Source of the DNA: JAFMPW01 sp041743085
GTDB lineage: Bacteria; Bacteroidota; Bacteroidia; Flavobacteriales; Flavobacteriaceae
Assembly (NCBI GenBank): GCA_041743085.1
Contig: JBGTNL010000106.1
Coordinates: 61,996-125,995 of the forward strand
Direction of reading: 5' to 3'
DNA length: 64,000 nt
How positions within the stretch are numbered: the first letter of the stretch is position 1; each line of letters opens with the position of its first letter. Positions 54,503 through 63,718 of this stretch are shown piece after piece. The notes under the pieces were generated by a model that was not told the origin of the DNA, did not search any database, and saw only the letters and a program-made list of their open reading frames with translations. The translations under genes were made by a program, and so were the position numbers.

Positions 54503-55696
54503 ATGTACGGAAGCATTAAGCAACACTTAAAAGAGGAACTTGAAACTATAAAGGAGGCCGGGCTATACAAAGAAGAACGGATCATTACATCACCTCAGGG
54601 AGCTATTATCAAAATTGCATCCGGAGAGGAGGTTATTAATTTCTGCGCCAATAATTACCTGGGACTTTCGTCACACCCGGAAGTAGTACAGGCAGCAAAG
54701 GACACTTTAGATAGTCATGGGTTCGGAATGTCTTCCGTCCGCTTTATATGCGGCACCCAGGACATTCATAAAGAATTGGAAAAAAAAATTGCGGCCTTCT
54801 ACGGAACTCAGGATACAATGTTATATGCCGCCGCCTTTGATGCCAATGGTGGTGTTTTTGAACCATTGTTCACGGCAGACGATGCCATAATTTCGGACGC
54901 CCTGAACCATGCGTCAATTATTGACGGGGTGCGGCTCTGTAAAGCCAAAAGATACAGGTATGCCAACAGCGATATGGCGGATCTGGAAAATCAGCTGCAA
55001 CAGGCAAATGACGATAATAGCAGGTTTAAGATTATTGTAACGGATGGAGTATTTTCCATGGATGGTCTGGTCGCCCCATTGGATAAAATATGCGACCTGG
55101 CAGAGAAGTACGAAGCATTGGTTATGATAGATGAGTGCCATGCTACCGGCTTTATCGGGGAAACCGGCAGGGGAACATTGGAGGAAAAGGGAGTATTGGG
55201 AAGGATTGATATTATAACGGGTACCCTTGGGAAGGCATTAGGTGGTGCCATGGGAGGCTATACTACCGGGAAAAAAGAGATCATAGAACTACTACGGCAA
55301 CGCTCCCGGCCCTATTTATTTTCAAATTCCCTGGCTCCTGCCATTGTAGGTGCCTCAATCAAGGTATTCGAAATGTTGGATACGGATACCTCCTTAAGAG
55401 ACAAATTGGAAAGAAATACGGCTTACTTTAAAAAGGGTATGAAGGAAGCAGGTTTTGATATCATTGACGGGGATTCGGCAATAGTGCCGGTAATGTTATA
55501 CGATGCCAAGCTTTCGCAACAAATGGCCAATATGTTACTCGAGAAAGGAATTTATGTTATCGGGTTCTTCTATCCCGTGGTTCCCAAGGGAAAAGCCAGG
55601 ATACGGGTTCAGTTATCCGCAGCTCATGAAGTAGCACATTTGGACCGCGCAATTGACGCATTTACGGAGGTAGGAAAAGCATTAAAAATCGTTTAA
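54503..55696 (+). CDS. kbl: Glycine C-acetyltransferase (2-amino-3-ketobutyrate CoA ligase)
   Basis: 397 residues. The PLP Lys is in ITGTLGKALGGAMGGYTTG, and ICANNYLGLSSHPEV-like and VMIDECHATGFIGETGRGT blocks match alpha-oxoamine synthases. The enzyme splits 2-amino-3-ketobutyrate with CoA into glycine and acetyl-CoA in threonine breakdown. Length and SHGFGMSSVRFICGTQ fit Kbl rather than BioF or HemA. No tdh is adjacent. The 5-base gap suggests co-transcription with addA. Confidence 0.94.
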   Translation: MYGSIKQHLKEELETIKEAGLYKEERIITSPQGAIIKIASGEEVINFCANNYLGLSSHPEVVQAAKDTLDSHGFGMSSVRFICGTQDIHKELEKKIAAFYGTQDTMLYAAAFDANGGVFEPLFTADDAIISDALNHASIIDGVRLCKAKRYRYANSDMADLENQLQQANDDNSRFKIIVTDGVFSMDGLVAPLDKICDLAEKYEALVMIDECHATGFIGETGRGTLEEKGVLGRIDIITGTLGKALGGAMGGYTTGKKEIIELLRQRSRPYLFSNSLAPAIVGASIKVFEMLDTDTSLRDKLERNTAYFKKGMKEAGFDIIDGDSAIVPVMLYDAKLSQQMANMLLEKGIYVIGFFYPVVPKGKARIRVQLSAAHEVAHLDRAIDAFTEVGKALKIV

Positions 55697-55743
55697 ATGC
55701 TGTTTTTTGCGCATAAAATGCGTTAAAAAAAATGGGAAATTGA

Positions 55744-55775
55744 TTTTGTTAATAATTTTTAACAACTTACATTTG
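55744..55775 (+). promoter_or_regulatory. Strong Bacteroidota promoter of the OmpA porin
   Basis: TTTTG at 55744-55748, 19 bases, then TACATTTG at 55768-55775, exact matches to both -33 and -7 elements at the ideal spacing. It lies 34 bases before the ATG at 55810 and fits the high expression expected for an OmpA porin. Confidence 0.8.
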
Positions 55776-55809
55776 CAGCTAATAAACACTTAAACTTAAA
55801 AATTTGAAC

Positions 55810-57171
55810 ATGAAACAGCTTAGCAGATTATTGGTTGTTGGCCTACTTGTTATAGGGTTTAACAACGTACAAGCACAGGATGAAGACAATCCGTGGCAAG
55901 TTAGCTTTGGTGCAAACGCAATAGACGTTTTCCCTACTAACGACCAAGATGCCGCTTATCCTACTGGTACATTATTTAGTGAGTACTTCAATGCAAATGA
56001 TCACTGGAACATTTTGCCTTCTATTTCCTACGTTGCAGTTTCCAAATCTGTTGGAGACGGGTTTTCCGTAGGTGCACGAGGTTCTTTGAACCGTATCAGC
56101 AAATTGGGTGATGTGAGTGCAGACGATCTCTCTCACTACGCTGTTGATGGAACAATAAAATACGCTTTTGCACCAAATTTTGTTCTGGACCCCTTTATCG
56201 AAATTGGTGGAGGTTACACTTGGGTCGATGAAATCGGCGCTGGTACTGTAAATGGGGGGCTTGGTATAAACTTTTGGTTTAGTGACAACATAGGGTTAAC
56301 CGTTCAATCCCAATACAAACATGCTTTTGAGGATTACGGCGTTAAGCATTTCCAGCATTTAGCAGGTCTTTCCATTAAATTCGGTGGCACAGATACTGAC
56401 GGTGATGGAATCTACGACAAAGATGACGCTTGTCCTGAGGTTGCAGGTCTTGAAGCTTTCAACGGTTGTCCCGATTCTGACGGTGATGGTATTGAAGATG
56501 GCAAAGATAGCTGTCCTAACGAAGCCGGTTCAAAAGAAATGAATGGTTGTCCTGACTCTGACGGTGACGGTATTGCCGATAAAGACGATGCCTGTCCAAA
56601 CGAAGCTGGTCTGGCTGCTCTTGCAGGATGTCCTGATGCCGATGGCGACGGAGTTGCCGATAAAGATGATGAGTGTCCAAATGAAGCAGGTCCTGCTGAA
56701 AACAAAGGATGCCCATGGCCTGATGGTGATGGTGACGGAGTATTGGATAAAGATGACGACTGTCCGGATGTTGCAGGTACCGTAGCTAACAACGGTTGTC
56801 CTGAAGTAAGTGAAGAAGTTCAGAAGCAATTGAACGAGTATGCCAGAACTATTTTGTTCGACACTGGTAAATCATCCTTGAAGCCTGAATCTACCAAGGT
56901 ATTCGTTGACATTATCAGAATATTAGATGAGTATCCTAATTCCAAATTTACCGTTGAAGGTCACACGGATAGTGTCGGTAGTGAGGAGTTGAACCAAAGA
57001 TTATCAGAGGAACGAGCCCAATCTGTTAAGCAGTTCCTGGTACAGGAGGGTATCGACGAGTTCAGACTGTCAGCCGTCGGTTATGGTGAAACCAAGCCTA
57101 TCGCTTCTAATAACACCAGAGATGGTAGAGCTCAGAACAGAAGAACAGAAATTAACCTTGTAAAAGAATAG
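55810..57171 (+). CDS. OmpA-family outer membrane protein with thrombospondin type 3 calcium-binding repeats
   Basis: 453 residues from the ATG at 55810 (a TTG two codons earlier was rejected). Signal peptide of about 22 residues ends NVQAQ. Residues ~25-195 are an eight-stranded outer-membrane beta-barrel, followed by five Asp-rich TSP3 repeats of the DSDGDGIADKDDACPNEAG type (~200-335), then an OmpA peptidoglycan-binding domain (TVEGHTDSVGSEELNQRLSE, with NRRTEI at the end). It anchors outer membrane to cell wall. Strong promoter upstream, terminator downstream. Confidence 0.95.
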   Translation: MKQLSRLLVVGLLVIGFNNVQAQDEDNPWQVSFGANAIDVFPTNDQDAAYPTGTLFSEYFNANDHWNILPSISYVAVSKSVGDGFSVGARGSLNRISKLGDVSADDLSHYAVDGTIKYAFAPNFVLDPFIEIGGGYTWVDEIGAGTVNGGLGINFWFSDNIGLTVQSQYKHAFEDYGVKHFQHLAGLSIKFGGTDTDGDGIYDKDDACPEVAGLEAFNGCPDSDGDGIEDGKDSCPNEAGSKEMNGCPDSDGDGIADKDDACPNEAGLAALAGCPDADGDGVADKDDECPNEAGPAENKGCPWPDGDGDGVLDKDDDCPDVAGTVANNGCPEVSEEVQKQLNEYARTILFDTGKSSLKPESTKVFVDIIRILDEYPNSKFTVEGHTDSVGSEELNQRLSEERAQSVKQFLVQEGIDEFRLSAVGYGETKPIASNNTRDGRAQNRRTEINLVKE

Positions 57172-57191
57172 TTTCACATTAAATAAACTAA

Positions 57192-57224
57192 AAAGCCCTG
57201 GCATTTATGCCGGGGCTTTTTTTA
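57192..57224 (+). terminator. Terminator of the OmpA gene
   Basis: AAGCCCTGGCA pairs with TGCCGGGGCTT (one T-G), loop TTTA, then a run of T. It overlaps the longest AddB frame and decides that gene's start. Confidence 0.85.
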
Positions 57225-57233
57225 TTTTTAGGC

Positions 57234-59984
57234 ATGCAAAGTTTTTTGGATGAGGTTGTAGCGGAGGTATGGAAGAAACATGGCGTCCTGGAAGACCTTA
57301 TATTCATATTGCCCAGCAAGCGCGCCGGTAGTTTCCTGAAGAGCGGCTTTGCCAAAACGGCAAATAAAACACTCTTTTCCCCGGACATTTATAGTATTGA
57401 AGCTTTTGTAGAAGTTATTTCCACCCTTTCATATGCCCCCAATACCCAACTACTCTTTGAGCTATATAGGGCTTATATCACTAACAACTCCTATAAAACC
57501 GACGATTTTTACGATTTTTCAAAATGGGGTCGATTGCTCCTTCAGGATTTTAATGAAATAGACCGTTATTTGATCCCCCCGGAGAAGGTCTTCTCCTATC
57601 TTTCGGCAATCCAGGACATGAATCATTGGTATGTAAAGGCCGAAAAAACTCAAATGATGCGAGATTATATCCAATTTTGGAGCAATCTTGAACAGCTTTA
57701 CAAGAAATTCACAGTGCAGTTGAAGACTTTGGGAGTAGGATATCAGGGTTTAATCTATCGTACAGCCTGTTCTAATTTACCGGCATATTTACAATCAACT
57801 CAGGGAAAGAAGCATATATTTATCGGTTTTAATGCACTTAATGCGGCAGAATCCCTTATTATCCAGGAGATCCTCTCAAATGGTGAAGGAGACATTTATT
57901 GGGATCTGGATCATAGTTTCCTCAACGATCCGATCCATGATGCCGGCTTTTTTATCAGACAACACAAAGAGAAATGGGGCTACTTTCAGAAAAACCCCAT
58001 AAAAGGGCTAAGCAACTATTATCGCTCTGAAAAAAACATTCGGATTGTTGGCGTGCCTAAAAATGTATCACAGGTTAAATACGTTGGTCACCTTTTAAGG
58101 GAAATCCAAGAAACTAAACCGTCCGGCTTGCAAAATACAGCCGTAGTGTTGGGCGATGAGGCATTGTTGAATCCTCTTTTGAACGCTATCCCCCCGGAAA
58201 TAGAAAAGGTAAATATCACCATGGGGTATCCCCTTCAAAAAACGCCTTTAGCCGGATTGTTTAATCAATACTTTGATCTTTTTACTTATATAGATGCCAG
58301 GGGTTGGTTTTACAGGAATGTGCTCTCCTTTCTGTCTAATAACTATATTCGGTTGATCCTGGCGAATAAGGATCTAAAAAGTATCAGCCTCCTGGAGGGA
58401 GAAATAAAAAAAAAGAATTGGGTATATGTTAATCCCGATCGAATAACTTTTCTTGAAGAAACTTATGCTATTCCACTTTCGAAATTGCTTTTTGATCAAA
58501 ACCCTTCCCCAAGGGATTTTGTAGTACGTTGTCTGGAGATCATAAGCCTTTTAAAAGAAAGATTTGAAAAAGATTCGGACACCTTAGGGCTGGAGTATCT
58601 TTACCACTTTTATACGCTGTTCGGCCAATTAAAAGAAATGCTCGGCATGTTCCCTTTTATTGACGACCTCAGATCACTGCACAGTCTGTTTAAAGAGCTG
58701 TTATCTTTAGAAACAGTCGATTTTCAGGGTGAACCAATGTCAGGATTGCAGATCATGGGGATGTTAGAAAGCAGGAACCTGGATTTCGAAACTGTGATCA
58801 TTACATCGGTTAATGAGGGGGTCCTTCCCTCCGGAAAATCAAACAATTCGTTTATCCCATACGATGTAAAAAGAGAATTTGATCTTCCGACCTATCGAGA
58901 AAAGGACGCGGTTTATACCTATCATTTTTATCGGCTATTGCAGCGGGCGAAGCACATTTACATTTTGTACAATACCGAACCCGATGTACTTGAAGGCGGG
59001 GAAAAAAGCAGGTTCATAAATCAATTGTTAACGGATAGCACTACAATAGCTAACATAACCCACGTGATTGCCGCACCCGAAATACATCCGCAGACCATGT
59101 CACCTCAATGTATCGCCAAAGATCAGCATCTTATGGAACGGCTGAGGAGTGTTGCGGCTAACGGCCTCTCACCAACAACCTTAACGGAGTACATTAAAAA
59201 TCCCATCGCTTTTTATAAAAGGGCAATTCTGAATATAGAAGAGTTTCCGGAAGTTGAGGAGACTATTGCCGCAAATACCCTGGGAACCATTATTCATGAT
59301 GTTTTGGAAGAACTGTACCAGCCATTAATAGGGTCCTATATAACCCCCGATAAGTTAACAGCAATTAAAACAAAAATTGAGATTGTCGTAAAGGCTCATT
59401 TTGCCGATAAATATGCCGATATAACAGACCTTAGCGGCAAAAATTTAATCGCCTTGAAGATAGTAACCCGTTATATTGAGAATTTCATTACCGAGGAGAT
59501 GAAAGAAGCCGCTGAACATAAGGTAAAAATTATAGCCCTTGAAGAAAAGATGAAAGTCCAATTGGACATTCCTGAAATTAATTTTCCGGTATTCTTAAAA
59601 GGAAAGTTAGACAGGATTGATGAAAGGGATGGTATATTAAGGATCGTAGATTACAAAACCGGAAATGTAAAACGCTCCCAGGTAGAAATAGTGGATTGGA
59701 AGGAAATAACTGCGGACTATGAATATGGTAAGGCGTTTCAACTACTCTGCTACGCGCTGATGTATACCGGTGAAAAAACCGTCAATTCTATGGAAGTCGG
59801 GATCATTTCCTTTAAAAACCTTCGGGCAGGGATATTTCCGTTTGCCACAAAAGAAAAGAAGGGCAGCAGGAACGGGAATACTAAAATTACTGAGGAAACA
59901 TTGACACTGTTCCGGCAACAGCTCCACAAACTCATAGTCGAGATCTGCAATCCCCAAATTCCTTTTGAAGAAAAGGACGTCTAG
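57234..59984 (+). CDS. AddB-like nuclease subunit (PD-(D/E)XK)
   Basis: 916 residues from the ATG at 57234. The region after the start, VLEDLIFILPSKRAGSFLK, aligns in place with AddB N termini but shows no Walker A GxxxxGKT, so it is a helicase-dead UvrD-like domain. ESRNLDFETVIITSVNEGVLP and the AVYTYHFYRLLQRAKHIYIL segment match AddB cores. The C-terminal nuclease motif is ILRIVDYKTGNVKR. It would be the second subunit of the resection complex with the AddA-like protein at 51387. I cannot see the four-Cys iron-sulfur cluster of Bacillus AddB. The start at 57207 lies inside the OmpA terminator. Confidence 0.85.
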   Translation: MQSFLDEVVAEVWKKHGVLEDLIFILPSKRAGSFLKSGFAKTANKTLFSPDIYSIEAFVEVISTLSYAPNTQLLFELYRAYITNNSYKTDDFYDFSKWGRLLLQDFNEIDRYLIPPEKVFSYLSAIQDMNHWYVKAEKTQMMRDYIQFWSNLEQLYKKFTVQLKTLGVGYQGLIYRTACSNLPAYLQSTQGKKHIFIGFNALNAAESLIIQEILSNGEGDIYWDLDHSFLNDPIHDAGFFIRQHKEKWGYFQKNPIKGLSNYYRSEKNIRIVGVPKNVSQVKYVGHLLREIQETKPSGLQNTAVVLGDEALLNPLLNAIPPEIEKVNITMGYPLQKTPLAGLFNQYFDLFTYIDARGWFYRNVLSFLSNNYIRLILANKDLKSISLLEGEIKKKNWVYVNPDRITFLEETYAIPLSKLLFDQNPSPRDFVVRCLEIISLLKERFEKDSDTLGLEYLYHFYTLFGQLKEMLGMFPFIDDLRSLHSLFKELLSLETVDFQGEPMSGLQIMGMLESRNLDFETVIITSVNEGVLPSGKSNNSFIPYDVKREFDLPTYREKDAVYTYHFYRLLQRAKHIYILYNTEPDVLEGGEKSRFINQLLTDSTTIANITHVIAAPEIHPQTMSPQCIAKDQHLMERLRSVAANGLSPTTLTEYIKNPIAFYKRAILNIEEFPEVEETIAANTLGTIIHDVLEELYQPLIGSYITPDKLTAIKTKIEIVVKAHFADKYADITDLSGKNLIALKIVTRYIENFITEEMKEAAEHKVKIIALEEKMKVQLDIPEINFPVFLKGKLDRIDERDGILRIVDYKTGNVKRSQVEIVDWKEITADYEYGKAFQLLCYALMYTGEKTVNSMEVGIISFKNLRAGIFPFATKEKKGSRNGNTKITEETLTLFRQQLHKLIVEICNPQIPFEEKDV

Positions 59985-59987
59985 AAC

Positions 59988-60701
59988 TTATTTTTTATCG
60001 GGCCTGCTCGGTCTCACTTCAATTTTGCTCGGCAGGGTCCGAGGGTGCATTTTGAGAAGATCCAATACCAATTCCCCTATATCTTCGGGTTGAATCTTCC
60101 AGGCATCCTTTTCGGATGGTTCGTTGTCATTGAAATGCGTAGCTACCGAACCCGGCATTATGGTAGAGACCTTAACATCATATTTTCTGAGATCTAACAT
60201 CGCCGCTTGAGTAAAACCAACCACTCCGAACTTCGTGGCATTATAGCCTGCACCAGTGGCAAAAAAATTAGTGCCGGCCAAACTCGCCAGGGTAATGTAA
60301 TAGCCCTTACTCTGTTTTAAGGCATCAGCAGAAGCCTTCAACGTATGAAATACTCCGTTGAGATTGGTGTCTATCATGGAGTGCCAATCTTCCACTGATA
60401 ACTCATCAATAGGGGCAAAATGACCTACCCCTGCATTGGCAAGAACCACATCCAACTGACCCCATTTTCCGATAATACGCTCAACCGCAGCCTTTTCATC
60501 CTCTGGTTTTGCTACATCTGAGACCACAGCGAGTACGTTTTCCGAACTACCCAGGCTGTTCGCCGCTTCTTTGACGGTGTTGGCCGTTCTTCCGCTAATG
60601 GCCACCCTCATGCCGGCCTTCAGCAGTATTTCTGCCACTCCATAGCCTATTCCTTTTGAGCCTCCGGTGATATATGCAACTTTATTTTTTAATTCGTTCA
60701 T
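59988..60701 (-). CDS. Short-chain dehydrogenase/reductase (SDR)
   Basis: 237 residues from the ATG at 60701. The cofactor motif is AYITGGSKGIGYGVAEIL, NAGVGHF is the NAG motif, and the active-site Tyr-Lys occurs in GAGYNATKFGVVGFTQAA after the Ser of TLASLAG. Probably NADP-dependent oxidoreductase; substrate unknown. The start at 60743 adds residues before the conserved NELKNKVAYITGG. Convergent with the AddB-like gene 4 bases away. Confidence 0.92.
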   Translation of the reverse strand: MNELKNKVAYITGGSKGIGYGVAEILLKAGMRVAISGRTANTVKEAANSLGSSENVLAVVSDVAKPEDEKAAVERIIGKWGQLDVVLANAGVGHFAPIDELSVEDWHSMIDTNLNGVFHTLKASADALKQSKGYYITLASLAGTNFFATGAGYNATKFGVVGFTQAAMLDLRKYDVKVSTIMPGSVATHFNDNEPSEKDAWKIQPEDIGELVLDLLKMHPRTLPSKIEVRPSRPDKK

Positions 60702-60838
60702 GTTCAATACATTTTTATCCAAAGTAAAGCACCCGCTGCCCATTGCGAAATGTAGGATGTTATTGTTTTCTTAAAAAGAAAAAGTGGTCAGTATTTTGAT
60801 ACTTTGGTAAAAAGTATTTCCTTTGAACTCCTAAAGTC

Positions 60839-60915
<77 letters not shown>

Positions 60916-60926
60916 AGTTTTATAGG

Positions 60927-60959
60927 GCTTCAAGAGTTTTCGACTTTTGAAGCTTTTTT
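60927..60959 (+). terminator. Terminator after tRNA-Ala
   Basis: GCTTCAA at 60927-60933 pairs with TTGAAGC at 60947-60953, then six T. Confidence 0.8.
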
Positions 60960-61343
60960 AATTTGCACGCAATTTGCACGCAAAACAGATTGTGAATTAG
61001 GCTTGATGTTATTTGATACATTTTGGTTTGTTTTGATAGTTCTTCACCGGTTACAGAATGCTTTTTTGTAAAAGTATCACACCTCTTAGACACTTTAACC
61101 TTCAATATTTACTGGGGATGTAAGTCCCTTAAAAGGTCGATTAACGGGAATATTAAAAAAGACCAAGAATAGGACACTCTTAAAGATCGTTTTTATGTTT
61201 AGATAAAAGTGTCTCTAAAAACGGCCATTTAAGAGGACAAAATAATTGAATTGGTTTATGACTATGTACTTAAAAAATTGTCATCGTGAACAAGTCCAAA
61301 CTATAACCAACAATGAATTTAAGTTGGATTAGAAATTTTAATA
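60960..61343. other. Gene-free AT-rich region downstream of tRNA-Ala
   Basis: No supportable gene; a 61-codon minus-strand frame at 60920-61105 overlaps the terminator and has no family features. AATTTGCACGC is repeated in tandem near 60959-60981. An imperfect inverted repeat lies at 61173-61237. The sequence looks like the scar zone beside a tRNA used for integration, though no integrase is present. Confidence 0.45.
61173..61237. repeat. Imperfect inverted repeat of about 20-bp arms
   Basis: CTCTTAAAGATCGTTTTT at 61177-61194 pairs with the reverse complement AAAAACGGCCATTTAAGAG at 61217-61235 apart from a 3/4-base mismatch in the middle. The 22-base centre contains GTGTCT. It could be a regulatory hairpin or a decayed element end. 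Confidence 0.5.
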
Positions 61344-62177
61344 TTACTCCAATCGATTTCTGTACTCGGTTGGTGTAATACCCAAAACCTTTTTTACGTA
61401 ACGCGTGAAAAAAGACCGACTTGAAAACATCATTTTATCGGCAATTTCGGAAATATTCAGATTTTTGTTCTGCAAAAAAAGTATGATACGCTCCTTGGTG
61501 TATCGTTGAATCCATTCGGAAGCCGTAACACCCGAGTTCTGCTTACAAATAAAATTCAAATATTTTGGGGTAACGCTAAGTTTATTAGCGTAATACCGTA
61601 CTTCCCTTTCGGCCATACAATGCTCTTGGACCAAATGAACGAAGCGCTCGTACAACGACCCACTTTGCATGGTGCGTTTTCTGCGCTCGTATTCGTTCGC
61701 AAATGTGTGCCACATTTCAAGAATGAACAACCGCATTTGTAGTTTCAATACCTCTTCATAAAAACGATGCTCCCAATCTTGAAATTTATTGTGCAACATT
61801 CGAAAATTTGATAAAACCCTTTGCCTGTCATTCTTTTCATTCAACTGTTTTATGGGATATTGACGGGAATGAAGGATGGCATCGATACTCCAACTTTGGT
61901 CGGGGATGTTATCATATAAAAACTGCTTTTCCACTAGCAAAATGGTTGCCTTAAAAGTCTTGGAAAACACCAAATTTTTCAATTGGCTTTCAGCGAACCA
62001 AAACAAAAATTCGCCACCCTTACAATTCATTTTTTTATTGTTGAACAAAAAAGAAATGCTTCCTCGGTGACAAAACAAATGTGTATGGTAATAGGTATTG
62101 AAATCTATTGGAAACCCTTTTTCCTTAGATAATTCCAGAAGCACAATTCGTGTATTATTTTGACCTAGCTCCTTCAA
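61344..62177 (-). CDS. AraC-family transcriptional regulator
   Basis: 277 residues. The C-terminal ~100 residues hold two helix-turn-helix motifs (VRYYANKLSVTPKYLNFICK and LNISEIADKMMFSSRSFFTRY, ending KVLGITPTEYRNRL), the AraC signature. The N-terminal half is a cupin-like sensor domain (HRGSISFLFNN). The start shown is a TTG at 62177; no in-frame ATG exists before an upstream stop, so the true start is uncertain and may use TTG. It is divergent from the outer-membrane gene at 62292 and probably controls it. Confidence 0.88.
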   Translation of the reverse strand: MKELGQNNTRIVLLELSKEKGFPIDFNTYYHTHLFCHRGSISFLFNNKKMNCKGGEFLFWFAESQLKNLVFSKTFKATILLVEKQFLYDNIPDQSWSIDAILHSRQYPIKQLNEKNDRQRVLSNFRMLHNKFQDWEHRFYEEVLKLQMRLFILEMWHTFANEYERRKRTMQSGSLYERFVHLVQEHCMAEREVRYYANKLSVTPKYLNFICKQNSGVTASEWIQRYTKERIILFLQNKNLNISEIADKMMFSSRSFFTRYVKKVLGITPTEYRNRLE

Positions 62178-62232
62178 TTTAACTATTGTTTTAACTAAAA
62201 TAAGTAATATTTGACATTATAGGTGTGATTAG

Positions 62233-62266
62233 TGTAACAAATGTAACTAACGGATTTTTACTTTTG
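62233..62266 (+). promoter_or_regulatory. Direct repeat TGTAAC plus -7 box, candidate AraC-controlled promoter
   Basis: TGTAAC occurs at 62233-62238 and again at 62242-62247, followed 11 bases later by TACTTTTG (62259-62266), an exact -7 match. The repeat sits where the -33 element would be and no TTG is present, the arrangement of an activator-dependent promoter. Confidence 0.5.
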
Positions 62267-62291
62267 CAGTATCAAAACCCAATTAATCAAA

Positions 62292-63075
62292 ATGAATAAT
62301 CGGATCGTAAAAAATCTATTTGTGCTACTGATTGTTTTTCTCAGTGAATTTAATGCAATGGCGCAAGAAGAAACAGAACCGTTTCTAGATGATTTTAGAG
62401 GAACGGCGAGCGTTACCAATAACGGATTTTCACTGGTGCCTTTTTTTTCCTTGGGAGATCCGGCCCTTTTATTTGATTTAAAATTTACCAAAGGAAAATT
62501 AAGTTTTGAACCCGATATGCGCTTTGCGTTGGAGGGCAAGCCTTGGTCTTTTATTTTCTGGTTACGGTATAAGGCGATAGAAAATGAACGATTTTCGTTG
62601 CGTCTTGGGGTGCACCCGCCCTGAACTTTAGAACGGTCAATGTTGTTAGGGACGGTCAGCCCGAAGAGCTTTTGGAGTCGCGGCGGTATATTGCCGCCGA
62701 GGTGGCACCCACCTATAAGATTTCGGATAAAGTGGGTCTTGGGGTTTACTATCTATATGGCCGTGGATTTGATGAAGGGGTAAAAAACACCCACTTTATG
62801 GTATTGAATTCATCCTTTAACAACCTGTATATTTCCGAAAATTTGTATTTTAATATATCCCCCAAGCCTATTATTTGCTTACGGACGATTTAAAAGGATT
62901 TTACATTGTGGGCTTTGTTTCCTTGATAAAAAAAGATTTCCCCATTTCGGTTTCGGCCATCCTCAATAAGGCTATCGATACTGAAATAGTGCCAGAAGAC
63001 GATTTCACATGGAATATTTCCCTGGTGTACAGCTTTGGCGGTGCCAATAGGCGAATGTCGAAACGAAAAATATGA
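62292..63075 (+). pseudogene. Outer-membrane-type protein gene with two frameshifts
   Basis: Three successive frames make one ~260-residue protein. Part 1 (62292-62624) has a signal peptide ending FNAMAQ and alternating beta-barrel-like strands. Part 2 continues from about 62622 with ALNFRTVNVVRDGQPEELLE and part 3 from about 62868 with YYLLTDDLKGFYIVGFVSL, ending in YSFGGANRRMSKRKI. Both shifts have the sign of a single missing base and both sit at C-rich runs (CCCGCCC and TCCCCCAAGCC), so sequencing error is as likely as decay. No family name can be given. Confidence 0.65.
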
Positions 63076-63105
63076 TGAACATTGAAAAAAATGTAATTTG
63101 TAAAA

Positions 63106-63708
63106 ATGGATAAATTAGAAAACCAAAATCAAAAAAATAGTTCCCATCCTCTTGATAGCGACATTTTTGAACGGTTAAAGAAAGGAGAAACCATTCAGCC
63201 CAACGACCCTCAAGCCTATAGAATGCGTGAGGCCTCGTACAGCACAAAAAAATTACTGGTGCAGATGAACAACGCTACAGATCCAAAAGAAATCAGGGAT
63301 TTATTGAGCCAAATCACAGGTGCAGAAATTGACGAAAGCGTTGCCGTTTTCACCCCTTTGTATATCAATTACGGCAGGCATACAAAAATCGGCAAAAACG
63401 TATTCATCAACTTCGATTGTACTTTTTTGGACTTGGGAGGAATTACTATTGAAGATGGCGTACTGATAGCGCCAAAAGTCAGCTTGCTGTCCGAAGGACA
63501 TCCTCTTTCTCCTGATAAAAGACATTCGCTGGTTCCGAAACCCATTCATATTAAAAAGAATGCATGGATCGGTGCCAATGCCACCATTTTGTACGGCGTA
63601 ACCATTGGCGAAAACTCGGTAGTTGCCGCAGGTTCGGTCGTTTCCAAAGACGTTCCAGACAATGTTGTTGTAGGAGGAACTCCTGCAAAAATCATCAAGA
63701 AAATTTAA
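63106..63708 (+). CDS. Sugar O-acetyltransferase, left-handed beta-helix (maltose acetyltransferase-like)
   Basis: 200 residues. Hexapeptide repeats run from INYGRHTKIGKNVFINFDC through LGGITIEDGVLIAPKVSL to GVTIGENSVVAAGSVVSKDV, and HPLSPDKRHSL contains the catalytic-His region of maltose/galactoside acetyltransferases. It transfers acetyl from acetyl-CoA to a sugar. It is 10 bases before the cupin lipoprotein gene. Confidence 0.9.
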   Translation: MDKLENQNQKNSSHPLDSDIFERLKKGETIQPNDPQAYRMREASYSTKKLLVQMNNATDPKEIRDLLSQITGAEIDESVAVFTPLYINYGRHTKIGKNVFINFDCTFLDLGGITIEDGVLIAPKVSLLSEGHPLSPDKRHSLVPKPIHIKKNAWIGANATILYGVTIGENSVVAAGSVVSKDVPDNVVVGGTPAKIIKKI

Positions 63709-63718
63709 AACAGATAAA

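Noticed and set aside
56390..56810. Regular repeat of about 70-80 bases resembling a CRISPR or tandem array
   Set aside because: It is coding: the repeat units are in-frame TSP3 calcium-binding repeats of the OmpA protein, with codon-level variation. Antisense frames across it are shadows.
60920..61105. 61-codon minus-strand frame after tRNA-Ala
   Set aside because: Covers the tRNA terminator and tandem AATTTGCACGC; does not look like an integrase or other known protein.
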